Assembly: GCA_026647215.1 (NCBI GenBank)
Contig: JAPKHC010000018.1
Coordinates: 147,552 to 211,551, forward strand
Direction of reading: 5' to 3'
Length of the DNA: 64,000 bases
Source of the DNA: F1-120-MAGs118 sp013360535
Lineage (GTDB): Bacteria; Planctomycetota; UBA1135; GCA-002686595
The notes beneath the pieces are model-generated. The model was not told the DNA's origin. It worked only from the letters and a program-made list of their open reading frames with translations, and did not search any database. The position numbers and the translations under genes were made by a program. Below, one piece after another: positions 26,148 to 35,290 of the stretch (positions are counted from its first letter, which is position 1; each line of letters opens with the position of its first letter).

Positions 26148-29100
26148 ATGAACACCATGCAACCTGAATCGATCTCCAAGCGCCGTCGTTGGCCCCTCGT
26201 GCTCGGTGGGGTGCTGCTCTTCCTCGTGCTCGTCGTCGCGCTCGCGCCGTCGATGCTCTCCGGTTTCGTCGGCTCGAAGGTGAGCGACACCTTCGCGGCC
26301 GAACGCGAGGGCAAGCTCGAGATCGGCGCGCTCTCGCTCGGCTGGACCGGTCGGCAGAAGCTCGAGAACGTGCGCCTCGTCGCGCCGGACGGCAGCGAGG
26401 TGGCGCGTGTGTCGGTCGAGCTTCCGTCACTGCTCGATCTGGCGAGCGGGGGCGGCGCCAAGGTCGGCAAGGTCGTCGTGAACGCGAGCGCGAGCCTCGT
26501 CGCCGACGATGCGGGCGTCACGAACCTCGATCGTGCGCTCGCGCTGCGGAAAGAGGCCGAAAAGCCGAAGGATTCGGGCGCGGACAAGGAGTCGGGCGAC
26601 CTCGGCGAGCTGCTCGCCAAGCTCGCTCTCGAGCTCGAGGTCCGCGTCGAGCGCGCGCAGTGGTCGGACGCGCGCACGCGCGCCGCAGGAACGCCCTTCG
26701 CGGTCGAGAACCTCGTCGCGCTCGTCACGCTCAAGCCTGGCCAGCCCGTGCTCGCGAAGGTCAACGGCAAGCTCTCGGGAGAAGCGCCCGGCAGCATCGC
26801 GGTCGACGCGACGGTGCGCGAGCCGCTCGCCGGCAGCGGAGTGAATCCGAAGTTGCAGTTCGAGGTCGCGGCGCAGCTCGACGCCTTGCCCAGCGCCTTC
26901 ATCGATGCGCTCGCGCAGCAGCCGGGGATGCTCGCGACCGCGTTCGGACCGCAGTTCCGCGTGAAGGCCGATGCGAAGGGCACACTCGAGGCCGGCACGC
27001 TCGCGCTCGATGTCGCGGGGCCGCGCGGCAGTGTGGTGTTCCAGGGTGCACTCGCGGGTGGGATTCTCGGACGTGACGAGCCGGCGACGCTGCAGGTCGC
27101 GCTCAAGCCGGAAGCGGTCGAGCTGCGGCGACTGCTCGCCAACTTCGTTCCGCCGGAGCTCACGCTCGAAGCGAGCTCGGCGCCGCAGGTTGACCTCGCG
27201 CTGACGGGGTTGCGGGTCAACGTGCAGCAGGTCCTCGAGGTCGCGACGAAGGGCGGCGATGTCGCGTCGGCCGCGATCGGCGCGAGCGAGTTCGAGCTGC
27301 GCGCGAGCACGCAGGGCTGGAAGGCCGCGGGAGCGCTGGTTCCGCTCGAAAGCGGCGTTTCGCTCGATGGAATCCGCGTCGAGGTCAAGCTCGCGCCGCA
27401 GGAAGCCGCGCGGACGCTGACGGCGCAGTTCGAGACGCAGCTGGGCGCCGGAGCGAGTGGCTTCGTGTCGGCGCAGGCGCGGATCGACGACCTCGCGAAG
27501 TTCCTTGCGAGCGGGCCCGCGAAGCTGATCGAGGCGACCAAGGGCGACGAGCCGCCGTTCGATGTCACGCTGAACGTGCAGCAGGTGCAACCGGCGACGC
27601 TGGCGGCCTTCGCACCGAAGGAAATCGATGTCGGTGAGCTGCTCGGGCGCGCGCTCGACGTGCGTGTCGACGTCACGAACCGTCGTGGACGCCGCGAGGC
27701 ACAGGTGCGCGCGACGTCGCCTACGCTGGCGGTCGATCTGGCGGCCTGGATGGAGCAGGGGGCGCTCGTCAGCGCGAGCGACCAGCCGTGGACGATCCGC
27801 TTCACGCCGCCTGAGGGTGCGCTCGGGCGTGCCGCGCAGCCGCTTGTGCCGGAGAGTCTCGGTGTTGTGCCCGGCAAGAGCGTGGTCGTGAAGGTCGCGC
27901 CTGGTTTGCGCGTGCCCGTGATGTCGCTCGGCGCGGAGAAGGACGTCGCGCTCGCGTTGCTGCGTGGCACGACGGCGAAGCTCGAGGTCGAGATTGACGC
28001 GCTGGACGTCACGGATACCAACGGTCGCAAGGTGGATCTTCGCACGCTGCAGATCGGCGCCGTGCTCGCGCAGGGCGCGGACAAGGCGCCGTTGGCGGTG
28101 ACGTTCGGTGCGAAGCTCGCGTCGCAGCCGAGCGCGTCGATCTCGATCAAGGCCGGCATTCCGCAGGCGGGAGCTCTCGATGGCCTGACGAACCTGTTCG
28201 CGATTCCGGCGATGGATGTGGAGCTTGTGGCTGAGGACCTGCCGCTCGCGCTTGCCGACGGAGTGGCGACGGGGCCTGATTCGCTCGCTGCGCGGCTGGG
28301 CAAACTCGCGGATGTGGCGCTGCACGCCAAGGTGCTGCAGAAGGGCTCCGAGCCGCTGGCGGCGAACGTCGTGCTCGACGCGAAGTTCGAGAAGGCGCAG
28401 CTCGGAGTCTTGGCCGACGCGAAGGTGACCGATCCGTTCGAGCTCAAGGGTGCGCGCGCGCCGGGCACGTTGCCGCCGCTCGAGGCGAAGGTGCGCGCGA
28501 CGGGCCTGCGTTCGCTGCAGGCTTTCTTGCCTGCGGAATTCGCCGAGACGGTGGTCGAGCTCACCGGCGACACGCTTGACGCCGACGTCGCGGTGCGCAC
28601 GGCGAGCGCGGACGACCTCACGCTCACGGCCACTGTCGCGGCGGAGCGGATCTCGGCCAAGGCCGGATTCGGCCTCGCGAAGGGCCAGCTCACGCTGCAA
28701 GGCGCGCCGATCGAGGTCGTCGTGCGCGCGACGCCGGCGATCCTGCAGCGCCACGCAGGTGCGAGCCTTCCTGCGGGGGCCGCGCTGGTGTTCGTCGACG
28801 CCGAGCCGGCGTTGCGCGTCGGCGTGACGGCGCTCGACGTCCCGATCGGGCGCATGCAGGCGGCGGAAGGCAAGGAGCCCGCGTCGTTGGGGGAGGTGCT
28901 GCGCGACAGCGTGGCGAAGGTACTCGTCGAGCTCCCTGCGCTCGAGTACACGCAACCGCCGCTCAAGGCCGGCGCGAGTGCGACCAAAGTCGAGCTGCGT
29001 GACATGGCCATCGAAGCGAACCTCGCGAGTGGCAAGCCCGCGACCGTCGACGTGAAGGGCAAGGTCGGCGGCGCGCAGGCTGGACAGATCGCGCTGCACG

Positions 29101-30026
29101 CGGTCGCGGCGGACATCGGCGGTTTCGTCGAGCGCGTGGAAGGCGCTCCTATGCCTGCCGTTTCCGTCGCAGGGGGACTCGCGGGTTTCCCGACGGCACT
29201 GATCGATTCGATCGCGGCGCAGGACGGCTTGCTCGTCGACGTGCTCGGGCCGCTGGTCGAGGCGAACCTGAGCGGCGCGTATCCGAGCTCGACCGATCCG
29301 CTGACGGCCGAGCTGCGCAGTGCGAACGCTTCGCTGAAGCTCGTCGCGCGCATGGATGAAGGCCTGATCGTCGCGGTCGACCAGCAGGGCCTCGACGCGT
29401 CGCTGCCGCTCTCGCCGCTCTTCTCCAAGCGCGTCATCGGCAACCTCGTGCCGCTGATGGTCAACGCGAGCAAGCCCGAAGGCGCGAGCCCGGTCGGCCT
29501 GCGCGTGCGGCAGTTCCAGCTCCCGCTCGACGGTGACCTGCGCAAGGTGAACGGCACGGTCGAGCTCGATCTCGGCCAGATTTCCTACGAATTCCTGCCG
29601 GGACTCGCGTCGTCGCTCGACTCCTTCGGTGTCGGCGAGTTCGCGCGCAAGACGACGAACCTGAAGCCGCTCTCGATCCCGATCAAGAACGGCATCGCGG
29701 GCTACACGGCGCTGCCGGTGTCGATCAACGGCGTCGAGTATCCGTTCACCGGCACGTACGACCTGGCGAAGGGCGAGATGAAGTTCGCGGCCACGTTGCC
29801 GTTGAGCGTGTTGGGCAAGTCGCTCACGAAGGAACTCGACAAGGTGCGCGACTACGTCGATCCGAACCTGCTCGTGCCGATCGAGATCGGCGGAGCGTGG
29901 AACAAGCCTTCGGTCGGGCTCGGCAGCGGCTTCGTGGAGAAGGTGCTCAAGGACGCGGCCGGTGGCGCGCTCAAGAACGGCCTCGACGACCTGTTCGGCA
30001 AGAAGAAGGACAAGAAGAAGGACTGA
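26148..30026 (+). CDS. Giant AsmA-like envelope protein
   Basis: 1292 residues. A cytosolic tag (SKRRRWP) precedes one N-terminal membrane helix (LVLGGVLLFLVLVVALAP), and the rest is a long periplasmic domain of repeating beta-strands: SKVSDTFAAEREGKLEIGAL and SLGWTGRQKLENVRLVAPDG are typical of the start of AsmA/TamB-type proteins. A helical motif recurs about three times near residues 241, 683 and 1007 (for example LPSAFIDALAQQPGMLATAF and FPTALIDSIAAQDGLLVDVL), each followed by similar strands, so the protein has internal duplications. The C-terminus is amphipathic and ends with a run of lysines. By analogy it could form a bridge that moves lipids between membranes. The SecD-P1-like lipoprotein follows 2 bp after its stop. 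Confidence 0.75.
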   Translation: MNTMQPESISKRRRWPLVLGGVLLFLVLVVALAPSMLSGFVGSKVSDTFAAEREGKLEIGALSLGWTGRQKLENVRLVAPDGSEVARVSVELPSLLDLASGGGAKVGKVVVNASASLVADDAGVTNLDRALALRKEAEKPKDSGADKESGDLGELLAKLALELEVRVERAQWSDARTRAAGTPFAVENLVALVTLKPGQPVLAKVNGKLSGEAPGSIAVDATVREPLAGSGVNPKLQFEVAAQLDALPSAFIDALAQQPGMLATAFGPQFRVKADAKGTLEAGTLALDVAGPRGSVVFQGALAGGILGRDEPATLQVALKPEAVELRRLLANFVPPELTLEASSAPQVDLALTGLRVNVQQVLEVATKGGDVASAAIGASEFELRASTQGWKAAGALVPLESGVSLDGIRVEVKLAPQEAARTLTAQFETQLGAGASGFVSAQARIDDLAKFLASGPAKLIEATKGDEPPFDVTLNVQQVQPATLAAFAPKEIDVGELLGRALDVRVDVTNRRGRREAQVRATSPTLAVDLAAWMEQGALVSASDQPWTIRFTPPEGALGRAAQPLVPESLGVVPGKSVVVKVAPGLRVPVMSLGAEKDVALALLRGTTAKLEVEIDALDVTDTNGRKVDLRTLQIGAVLAQGADKAPLAVTFGAKLASQPSASISIKAGIPQAGALDGLTNLFAIPAMDVELVAEDLPLALADGVATGPDSLAARLGKLADVALHAKVLQKGSEPLAANVVLDAKFEKAQLGVLADAKVTDPFELKGARAPGTLPPLEAKVRATGLRSLQAFLPAEFAETVVELTGDTLDADVAVRTASADDLTLTATVAAERISAKAGFGLAKGQLTLQGAPIEVVVRATPAILQRHAGASLPAGAALVFVDAEPALRVGVTALDVPIGRMQAAEGKEPASLGEVLRDSVAKVLVELPALEYTQPPLKAGASATKVELRDMAIEANLASGKPATVDVKGKVGGAQAGQIALHAVAADIGGFVERVEGAPMPAVSVAGGLAGFPTALIDSIAAQDGLLVDVLGPLVEANLSGAYPSSTDPLTAELRSANASLKLVARMDEGLIVAVDQQGLDASLPLSPLFSKRVIGNLVPLMVNASKPEGASPVGLRVRQFQLPLDGDLRKVNGTVELDLGQISYEFLPGLASSLDSFGVGEFARKTTNLKPLSIPIKNGIAGYTALPVSINGVEYPFTGTYDLAKGEMKFAATLPLSVLGKSLTKELDKVRDYVDPNLLVPIEIGGAWNKPSVGLGSGFVEKVLKDAAGGALKNGLDDLFGKKKDKKKD

Positions 30027-30028
30027 GG

Positions 30029-30907
30029 ATGCTCGCACGCACGCTCGCATTCCTGGGGATTGGCGTCGCGTTCGGTCTCGCGACTTTCGGCTCGTCGGCT
30101 TGCACTTCGAGGGCGGTCGTGACCTTCGAGGTGCGTGCGCCCGCGGGCGAGGCGGCGGACGCGGCGGCCCTCGAGCTGGTGAGGAAGGTGCTCAGGGAGC
30201 GGTTGAGGCAGTTCGAACCGGCGCTCGACGGCGTGCAGGTGAACGAGAAGGGCGATGCCGTGCTCGTGAGCTTGCGAGCCGTACCCGATCCGCAGCAAGC
30301 CGCCGCGTTGGAGGCTCGCATCGAGACGACGGGCGCCTTCGCGATCTTGCCGGTGGTGCAACCGGATTCGCTCGAGCCCGGTGCGGCGGACCAGCGCGAG
30401 ACGATGCTCGAGTGGCGCGCGGTGCATCCCAAGGGAACGGCAGCGCACTACAACTCGACGGCGCCCGAGCTTGGTGGACCGTTGCCGACCTTCCGTTGGT
30501 TCGTCGATCGCCAGGCACCGGAGCGCTGGTTGTGTTGCGACGTGTCGGGCCTTGCGAGTCCCGGCACGCGCTTCACGGAAGCCGATCTCGACCCCGCAGG
30601 CATCCAGCCCGGCCTCGACACCGTCGGAAATCCGTGCGTCGTAGTGTCGCCGCTTCCCCAACGCGCGGCTCAGTTGCTGACGCTGACGACGCAGTCGGTA
30701 GGTTCGCAGATCGCGCTCGTGGTCGATGACGAAACCGTGCTCACGGCACCCGTCATCCACTCGCCACTCGGCGGCTCGTTCGTGATCGAGAGTCGCTTCA
30801 CCTATCCCGAGCGCGACGCGCTGCTCGACGTGCTGCGCGCCGCGGCGCTGCACGGCCGCCTGCCGTTCAAGCCCACCGTAAAGCGCGCGACGCCGCCGGC
30901 GAAGTGA
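30029..30907 (+). CDS. Lipoprotein with SecD P1-head-like domain
   Basis: 292 residues starting 2 bp after the AsmA-like stop. Signal LARTLAFLGIGVAFGLATFG ends in a lipobox (SSAC). The mature domain resembles the periplasmic P1 region of SecD: VVTFEVRAPAGEAADAAALE, LVRKVLRERLRQF (as in the repeated ferredoxin-like half), ARIETTGAFAILPVV, then SQIALVVDDETVLTAPVIHS and PLGGSFVIESRFTYPERDAL, matching the SecD signature in which a strand pair of the form AIVLDG.V.SAPVI is followed by a gain-of-helix turn. The six-helix membrane channel of SecD is missing, so it cannot be SecD itself. Probably a chaperone-like partner for the preceding gene. Confidence 0.7.
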   Translation: MLARTLAFLGIGVAFGLATFGSSACTSRAVVTFEVRAPAGEAADAAALELVRKVLRERLRQFEPALDGVQVNEKGDAVLVSLRAVPDPQQAAALEARIETTGAFAILPVVQPDSLEPGAADQRETMLEWRAVHPKGTAAHYNSTAPELGGPLPTFRWFVDRQAPERWLCCDVSGLASPGTRFTEADLDPAGIQPGLDTVGNPCVVVSPLPQRAAQLLTLTTQSVGSQIALVVDDETVLTAPVIHSPLGGSFVIESRFTYPERDALLDVLRAAALHGRLPFKPTVKRATPPAK

Positions 30908-31786
30908 TCAGGGCTTCGGCGCGCACTCGAGCGCCGCGTCGAGCAGCGGGTGCTCGGGCGTGTCCTTGCGCCAGCCGGCCATCACCGGGAATTCGATCTT
31001 CGGCGACGTGAGCGGCACGCTCGTGATCCCGGGTGCGTTCGGACCCTTCTCGTCGAGCCACGGCAGCAGCGAGAAGCCCAGTTCCGCGCCCACGAAGCCG
31101 AGGATCGACTCCGCGGTGCTCGCCGAGAGCATGTGGCGCGGCGTGACACCGTGTTCGGCGAGCGCCGCGAGCTGCAGCTCGTGCCCGAGCATTCCCGGCG
31201 TGTAGCTGATGAACGTCTCCTCGGCGAGGTGCTCCACCGTGAGGCGCGCCTTCTTCGCGAGCTTGTGCGAGCTCGGCAGCACCACGAATCCCCGCAGCGT
31301 TCCCACGCGCAAGGTCGCCACATCGTCGGGCCACTTCGGCAGGTAGTCGACGAGCAGGTCCGCCGAACCGTCGCGCAGGCGGCCGACGTCGATGTGCGCG
31401 GCCTCGACGAGCTCGACGCGCGCGTCCTTGGCCTTGCGGCGCAGCTGCTGGATCCAGCGCGGCATCAGATGGCGCACGAGCAGCGGCGCCGCGTGGATCA
31501 CGAGCCTGCCGCTCTCCTCGCCCGACTGCACGGCGCGCAACACGCTCGGCAGGCCCTCGAAAAACGGCGCCACGAAGCGATAGAGCCGCTCACCCGCCGG
31601 CGTGAGCTGCATGCGGTCCTTGCCGACGCGCTCGAACAGCTCGAGCCCGACATCGCTCTCGAGCTTCTTCACCTGCTGGTGCACCGCCGGCTGCGTGATC
31701 GGGTAGGGGAAAGCCCGCGCCGCCCGCGCATACCCGGCGGTCTTCGCCACCCAGTAGAAGCCCTCGAGGCGGTGCAGCGAGATCAC
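30908..31786 (-). CDS. LysR-type transcriptional regulator
   Basis: 292 residues from a GTG at 31786 that overlaps the cyaY stop (GTGA). N-terminal winged helix: ISLHRLEGFYWVAKTAGYAR, ARAFPYPITQPAVHQQVKKL, LELFERVGKDRMQLTPAGER. The effector domain follows (RLVIHAAPLLVRHLMPRWIQ; VVLPSSHKLAKKARLTVEHL; LGFVGAELGFSLLPWLDEKG). The inducer is unknown. Translational coupling to frataxin suggests, without proof, a link to iron or Fe-S metabolism. It is convergent with the SecD-P1-like gene with no gap. Confidence 0.92.
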   Translation of the reverse strand: MISLHRLEGFYWVAKTAGYARAARAFPYPITQPAVHQQVKKLESDVGLELFERVGKDRMQLTPAGERLYRFVAPFFEGLPSVLRAVQSGEESGRLVIHAAPLLVRHLMPRWIQQLRRKAKDARVELVEAAHIDVGRLRDGSADLLVDYLPKWPDDVATLRVGTLRGFVVLPSSHKLAKKARLTVEHLAEETFISYTPGMLGHELQLAALAEHGVTPRHMLSASTAESILGFVGAELGFSLLPWLDEKGPNAPGITSVPLTSPKIEFPVMAGWRKDTPEHPLLDAALECAPKP

Positions 31787-32106
31787 GGCGCGCCCGCCTC
31801 GCGGCCGAGCTTCGCCGCGACGACCTTGGCGAGGTTGCCGAGCAGCGCATGCCCGTCGCGGTCGTCGACCCAGCGCTGGCCGACCTCGTCGTAGTTGTAG
31901 TGCCACGCGCGCGCGCCCGCCGCGAACCACACCTGCGAGGCCGCGGCCTGACGGTTGAGCACATAACGCGTGCCGTCCTTGAACTGCAGGCTGACGACGC
32001 CGTCGGTGGTGGAGTAGTCGAGCTCGTCGGGGTCGAAGCTCTCGAGCCACTGCGCGACTCGCTTCAGGCACTCGTCGACCCGCTTCGTGTAGAGCTGCTT
32101 GTCCAT
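31783..32106 (-). CDS. cyaY: Frataxin-family iron-binding protein CyaY
   Basis: 107 residues, the usual CyaY length. DKQLYTKRVDECLKRVAQWL is the first helix with acidic patch, DPDELDYSTTDGVVSLQFKD and GTRYVLNRQAAASQVWFAAG are the central sheet with the conserved NRQ..QIW pattern, and AWHYNYDEVGQRWVDDRDGH closes the fold. CyaY binds iron and modulates cysteine desulfurase in Fe-S cluster assembly; a cysteine desulfurase is at 49.2 kb. Lies 18 bp downstream of nth and overlaps the LysR gene by 4 bp. Confidence 0.85.
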   Translation of the reverse strand: MDKQLYTKRVDECLKRVAQWLESFDPDELDYSTTDGVVSLQFKDGTRYVLNRQAAASQVWFAAGARAWHYNYDEVGQRWVDDRDGHALLGNLAKVVAAKLGREAGAP

Positions 32107-32124
32107 GGCGAAAGAGAATAGCCG

Positions 32125-32853
32125 CTACTTGCGGCGGCGCGTCGCGCCCGTCGCCGGCGCCCGCTTGCGCGCGTCCTTGCCGCTGCCGGCGCGTCTCTCG
32201 AGCGCCGCACGCGCCTTGCTCGCGGCCCAGGAGCAGATCGGGCACTTCGTGAGGTCGTGGCGCAGCGCGGGGCAGTGCTCGCGGCCGAAATAGATGATCT
32301 GCAGGTGCAGCCGCTCCCAGGATTCCTGCGGGAAGAGCGCCTTCAGGTCGCGTTCGGTGCGTTCCACGCTCGAGCCATCCGACAGGCCCCAACGCTCCGC
32401 GAGCCGATGGATGTGCGTGTCGACGGGGAACGCCGGCGCGCCGAAGGCGTGGCTCATCACGACCCCCGCGGTCTTGTGCCCGACACCCGGCAGCGCCTCG
32501 AGTTCCTCGAAGGAACGCGGCACTTCGCCCCTGTGGCGTTCGAGCAGGAGGCGCGAGAGCTCCCAGATCGCGCTCGCCTTCTGCGGCGAGAGCCCACAAG
32601 GCTTGATGAGCGCACGAATCTCGTCCTTGGACAGCTTCAGCATCTGCGCCGGCGTCCGCGCGCGCGCGAACAGCGCCGGCGTCGTCTGGTTGACGCGCAC
32701 GTCGGTGCATTGTGCCGAGAGCAGCACCGCCACGAGCAGCGTGTACGGGTCCGTGTGGTCGAGCGGGACCGCGGGCTCGGGGTACAGCTCGTCGAGCTGC
32801 CGCGCGATCGCGCGCGCCTTCTCCTCGCGTTTCGTGCCGCTCTCCCGCTGCAT
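32125..32853 (-). CDS. nth: Endonuclease III (DNA glycosylase/AP lyase) with atypical Fe-S loop
   Basis: 242 residues. HhH-GPD fold: DPYTLLVAVLLSAQCTDVRV, ALIKPCGLSPQKASAIWELS, the helix-hairpin-helix LPGVGHKTAGVVMSHAFG with its catalytic Lys (GHKTA), and FPVDTHIHRLAERWGL with the catalytic Asp. The C-terminal loop reads YFGREHCPALRHDLTKCPIC: cysteines with spacing 9 and 2 and no fourth Cys, instead of the C-x6-C-x2-C-x5-C that holds 4Fe-4S in the classical enzyme. It belongs to base excision repair of oxidised pyrimidines. The C-terminus is a basic tail. It is divergent from the CoA-binding gene. Confidence 0.93.
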   Translation of the reverse strand: MQRESGTKREEKARAIARQLDELYPEPAVPLDHTDPYTLLVAVLLSAQCTDVRVNQTTPALFARARTPAQMLKLSKDEIRALIKPCGLSPQKASAIWELSRLLLERHRGEVPRSFEELEALPGVGHKTAGVVMSHAFGAPAFPVDTHIHRLAERWGLSDGSSVERTERDLKALFPQESWERLHLQIIYFGREHCPALRHDLTKCPICSWAASKARAALERRAGSGKDARKRAPATGATRRRK

Positions 32854-32907
32854 GGCCCCGGAATGGTAGCGTGTCGCGCCGCGACGCCGACTCCGTCGCT
32901 CCCCCTC

Positions 32908-33309
32908 GTGAACACGCAAGCCGACATCGACGCCTTCCTCGCCGGCGCACCGCACGCGGTCGTCGGAGCTTCGACCGACCGCACGAAGTACGGCAACAAG
33001 GTGCTGCGCTGCTACCAGCAGACCGCGCGCCCCGTGCACGTCGTGCATCCGCGCGAGCGCGAGATCGAGGGCGTGAGCTGCGTCGCGAGCATCGCCGACC
33101 TGCCTGCGGGCGTGCACGGGCTCTCGATCATCACGCCGCCGGCCGTCACCGAGCAGGTCGTGCAGGCCGCGCTCGCGAAGGGCATCCGCCACCTGTGGAT
33201 GCAGCCCGGCGCCGAGAGCGCGAAGGCGATCGAGCTCGCGCGGGCGGCGGGCCTCAACGTGATCGCGGGCGGGCCGTGCCTGCTCGTGGTGCTGCGCTTC
33301 CGCGAGTGA
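32908..33309 (+). CDS. CoA-binding domain protein (YccU-like)
   Basis: 133 residues from the GTG at 32908; an ATG at 32863 is an alternative start that adds 15 poorly conserved residues. Rossmann CoA-binding fold: HAVVGASTDRTKYGNKVLRC, RPVHVVHPREREIEGVSCVA, LSIITPPAVTEQVVQAALAK, GIRHLWMQPGAESAKAIELA, VIAGGPCLLVVL. It matches the YccU family of stand-alone CoA-binding proteins whose role is not known. Confidence 0.9.
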   Translation: MNTQADIDAFLAGAPHAVVGASTDRTKYGNKVLRCYQQTARPVHVVHPREREIEGVSCVASIADLPAGVHGLSIITPPAVTEQVVQAALAKGIRHLWMQPGAESAKAIELARAAGLNVIAGGPCLLVVLRFRE

Positions 33310-33319
33310 ACCCCGGAGC

Positions 33320-35272
33320 ATGGAAGAGCACGTGAGCCTGCGCCGCGCGACGCTCGCCGGCGCCGTCGCGATCCTCGCCTTCGCGGTCAGTTCGCTCGCG
33401 TTCAATCCGATCGTCGTCGACGAGACGCTCGGCTCCGGCGCCGTGCTCGCCGGAATGCCGCCTTATCCGCCGGGACATCCCCACGTCTACTTCTACGAGC
33501 GCGCCTTCAGCCTCGGGAATCACGTGACGTCGTGGGCGCTGCGGCTGGGTTTCGAGCGCGACTGGATCTCCGCCACGCGCAACACGCTCGCGCTGTTCCT
33601 CGCGCTGTTCGCGCCGTACTGCGCGGCTCTCGCGCTCACGCGCCGCTGGGCGCTCGCCGCGGGCGCCGCGATCTTCGCCGCGCTCGAGGCGCCGACGGCC
33701 TACGACGGCCTCTACCCTGTGCTCGTCTACCCGGACATCTACAGCCACGGCCAGATCGGGCAGTCGCTCGCGGTGCTGGTCGCGGCAGCCTGGGCCGGAG
33801 GAGCGACGCGCACGGCGGCGCTGCTCACGGGCCTGATGCCGATGCTGCACGCGGGCGTCGTCGCGCCGCTGTGGATCTTCACGTTGCTGTACCTCGGCTT
33901 CTCGCGCAACCGCGCGCGCGGAACGGAACTGCGGCGCGCGCTCGCTGGCGGAGCGCTCGGACTTGCGTTGAACGCCGCGTTCTTCGCGTGGACGCGCTGG
34001 AAGGCCTCGCCGTTCGAGTCGATTCCGCCCTACAGCGCTCCCGGCGACGACACCGCCGCGCGCAACTTCGTCGCGCTCACCGACTTCCATCGCCAGCTGC
34101 CCGACTTCACGCGCTTCGGCTACGCGGTGCACTTCATCGTGTTCGCGATGCTCGCGTTCGCGTTGCTGCGCGGAGGGCGCGAGCTGGGAGAGCGCTCGAA
34201 CGGCCCGGCGGCGGCAGCGCGCTGGCTGGTCGTGTTCGCGGGCGTCGCGTGGCTCTTCACGTTCGGTTGCGCCGCCGCGCAAGCCCTCGGCGTGCTGCCC
34301 TATCCGCTGCTGATGTCGATGCCGTCGCGCGTGAGCAACCTCTCGACGATCCTGCTCGGTCCGTTCGTCGTCACGGCCGTGGCCGGAGCTCTCGAGCGTG
34401 TCGAGGCCACCCAGCGGGGCGCCTTCTGGGCCGCGGTCGGAAGTTCGTTCGTGGCGGCAGCCGTGTGGATCCTGCAGCGCGGCCCGTGGCAGGTGCGCGA
34501 CCAGGTCGGCGTGGTCGCGTTCGGTCTCGCGGCCGCGGCGGGCCTGTGGGCCGTGCGTCGTTCGCGGCGGGATTTCCCGTGGATCTGCGTGGCGTGCGCG
34601 GTGCTCGCCGGCGTGCTGTTCGTGCTCTACCCGCAGCCGGTTCGGCACTGGTCCTTCCTCGGCGGCATCGGAGTCGGACTCGTGGCGTTGACGCTCGGTG
34701 GGGCGCTCGCGCGCTCGCAACCCGTGCTCGCGCATTCCGGCGCCGCGTTCGCGTTGTGCGGAGGGCTGCTCGCCGCCGCCGTGAACATGCCGGGACGCTG
34801 GGTCGACTTCGGCAAGAACTGGCGCTGCGACGTGCCGTCGCGCTTCGATCGCGAGATGGTCGCGTGGATGAAGGCCAACGTCGCGCCGGACGAGCCGGTG
34901 CTGACGGCCGCTTGGGTGCGGCTCGAGGTGCAGCAGAAGACGGGGCATCCGGTGCTGGCCGAGACCGAGACGCTGTGGATGCTCACGTACATGCCCGAGC
35001 TCGGCTCGGCGGTCGCGCCGCTGTTCCGGGACCTGTACGAGGTCGACTACTCGCGCGCGCGCGACGTGCTGGCGCTCTCCGGCGGCGGTCGCTTCAAGCT
35101 CACCAATCCATACTGGTCGATGGTGTGGCGCGATCGCACGCCCGAGCGCTGGGCCGAGCTCGCGCACAAGTACGACTTCGAGCTCGTCGTCTCGCCCGAG
35201 GACACGCAGCTCGCGCTGCCGAAGGTCGTCGACGGCAACCTCTGGGACCTCTACCGCATCCCCCGCGACTGA
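33320..35272 (+). CDS. Large polytopic membrane protein of unknown function
   Basis: 650 residues with about a dozen hydrophobic helices (for example LAGAVAILAFAVSSLAFNPI, LALFLALFAPYCAALALTRR, SLAVLVAAAWAGGATRTAAL, FVVTAVAGALERV). After the first helix comes VDETLGSGAVLAGMPPYPPG, with an acidic pair as in GT-C type proteins. A soluble C-terminal part of about 140 residues (FDREMVAWMKANVAPDEPVL, WAELAHKYDFELVVSPEDTQ) resembles the region after the last helix in DUF6798-like or GT-C-like proteins. I cannot assign a family with confidence. It starts 10 bp after the CoA-binding gene and may be co-transcribed. Confidence 0.6.
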   Translation: MEEHVSLRRATLAGAVAILAFAVSSLAFNPIVVDETLGSGAVLAGMPPYPPGHPHVYFYERAFSLGNHVTSWALRLGFERDWISATRNTLALFLALFAPYCAALALTRRWALAAGAAIFAALEAPTAYDGLYPVLVYPDIYSHGQIGQSLAVLVAAAWAGGATRTAALLTGLMPMLHAGVVAPLWIFTLLYLGFSRNRARGTELRRALAGGALGLALNAAFFAWTRWKASPFESIPPYSAPGDDTAARNFVALTDFHRQLPDFTRFGYAVHFIVFAMLAFALLRGGRELGERSNGPAAAARWLVVFAGVAWLFTFGCAAAQALGVLPYPLLMSMPSRVSNLSTILLGPFVVTAVAGALERVEATQRGAFWAAVGSSFVAAAVWILQRGPWQVRDQVGVVAFGLAAAAGLWAVRRSRRDFPWICVACAVLAGVLFVLYPQPVRHWSFLGGIGVGLVALTLGGALARSQPVLAHSGAAFALCGGLLAAAVNMPGRWVDFGKNWRCDVPSRFDREMVAWMKANVAPDEPVLTAAWVRLEVQQKTGHPVLAETETLWMLTYMPELGSAVAPLFRDLYEVDYSRARDVLALSGGGRFKLTNPYWSMVWRDRTPERWAELAHKYDFELVVSPEDTQLALPKVVDGNLWDLYRIPRD

Positions 35273-35290
35273 AATGTCGCCGCGCGAGCC

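Noticed and set aside
25727..29557. A very long Ser/Pro/Ala-rich open frame opposite the AsmA-like gene
   Set aside because: It is the antisense shadow of a real gene with family features on the plus strand; no ribosome binding site or motif.
30029..30907. SecD protein-export subunit
   Set aside because: The transmembrane channel domain is missing and it is a lipoprotein.
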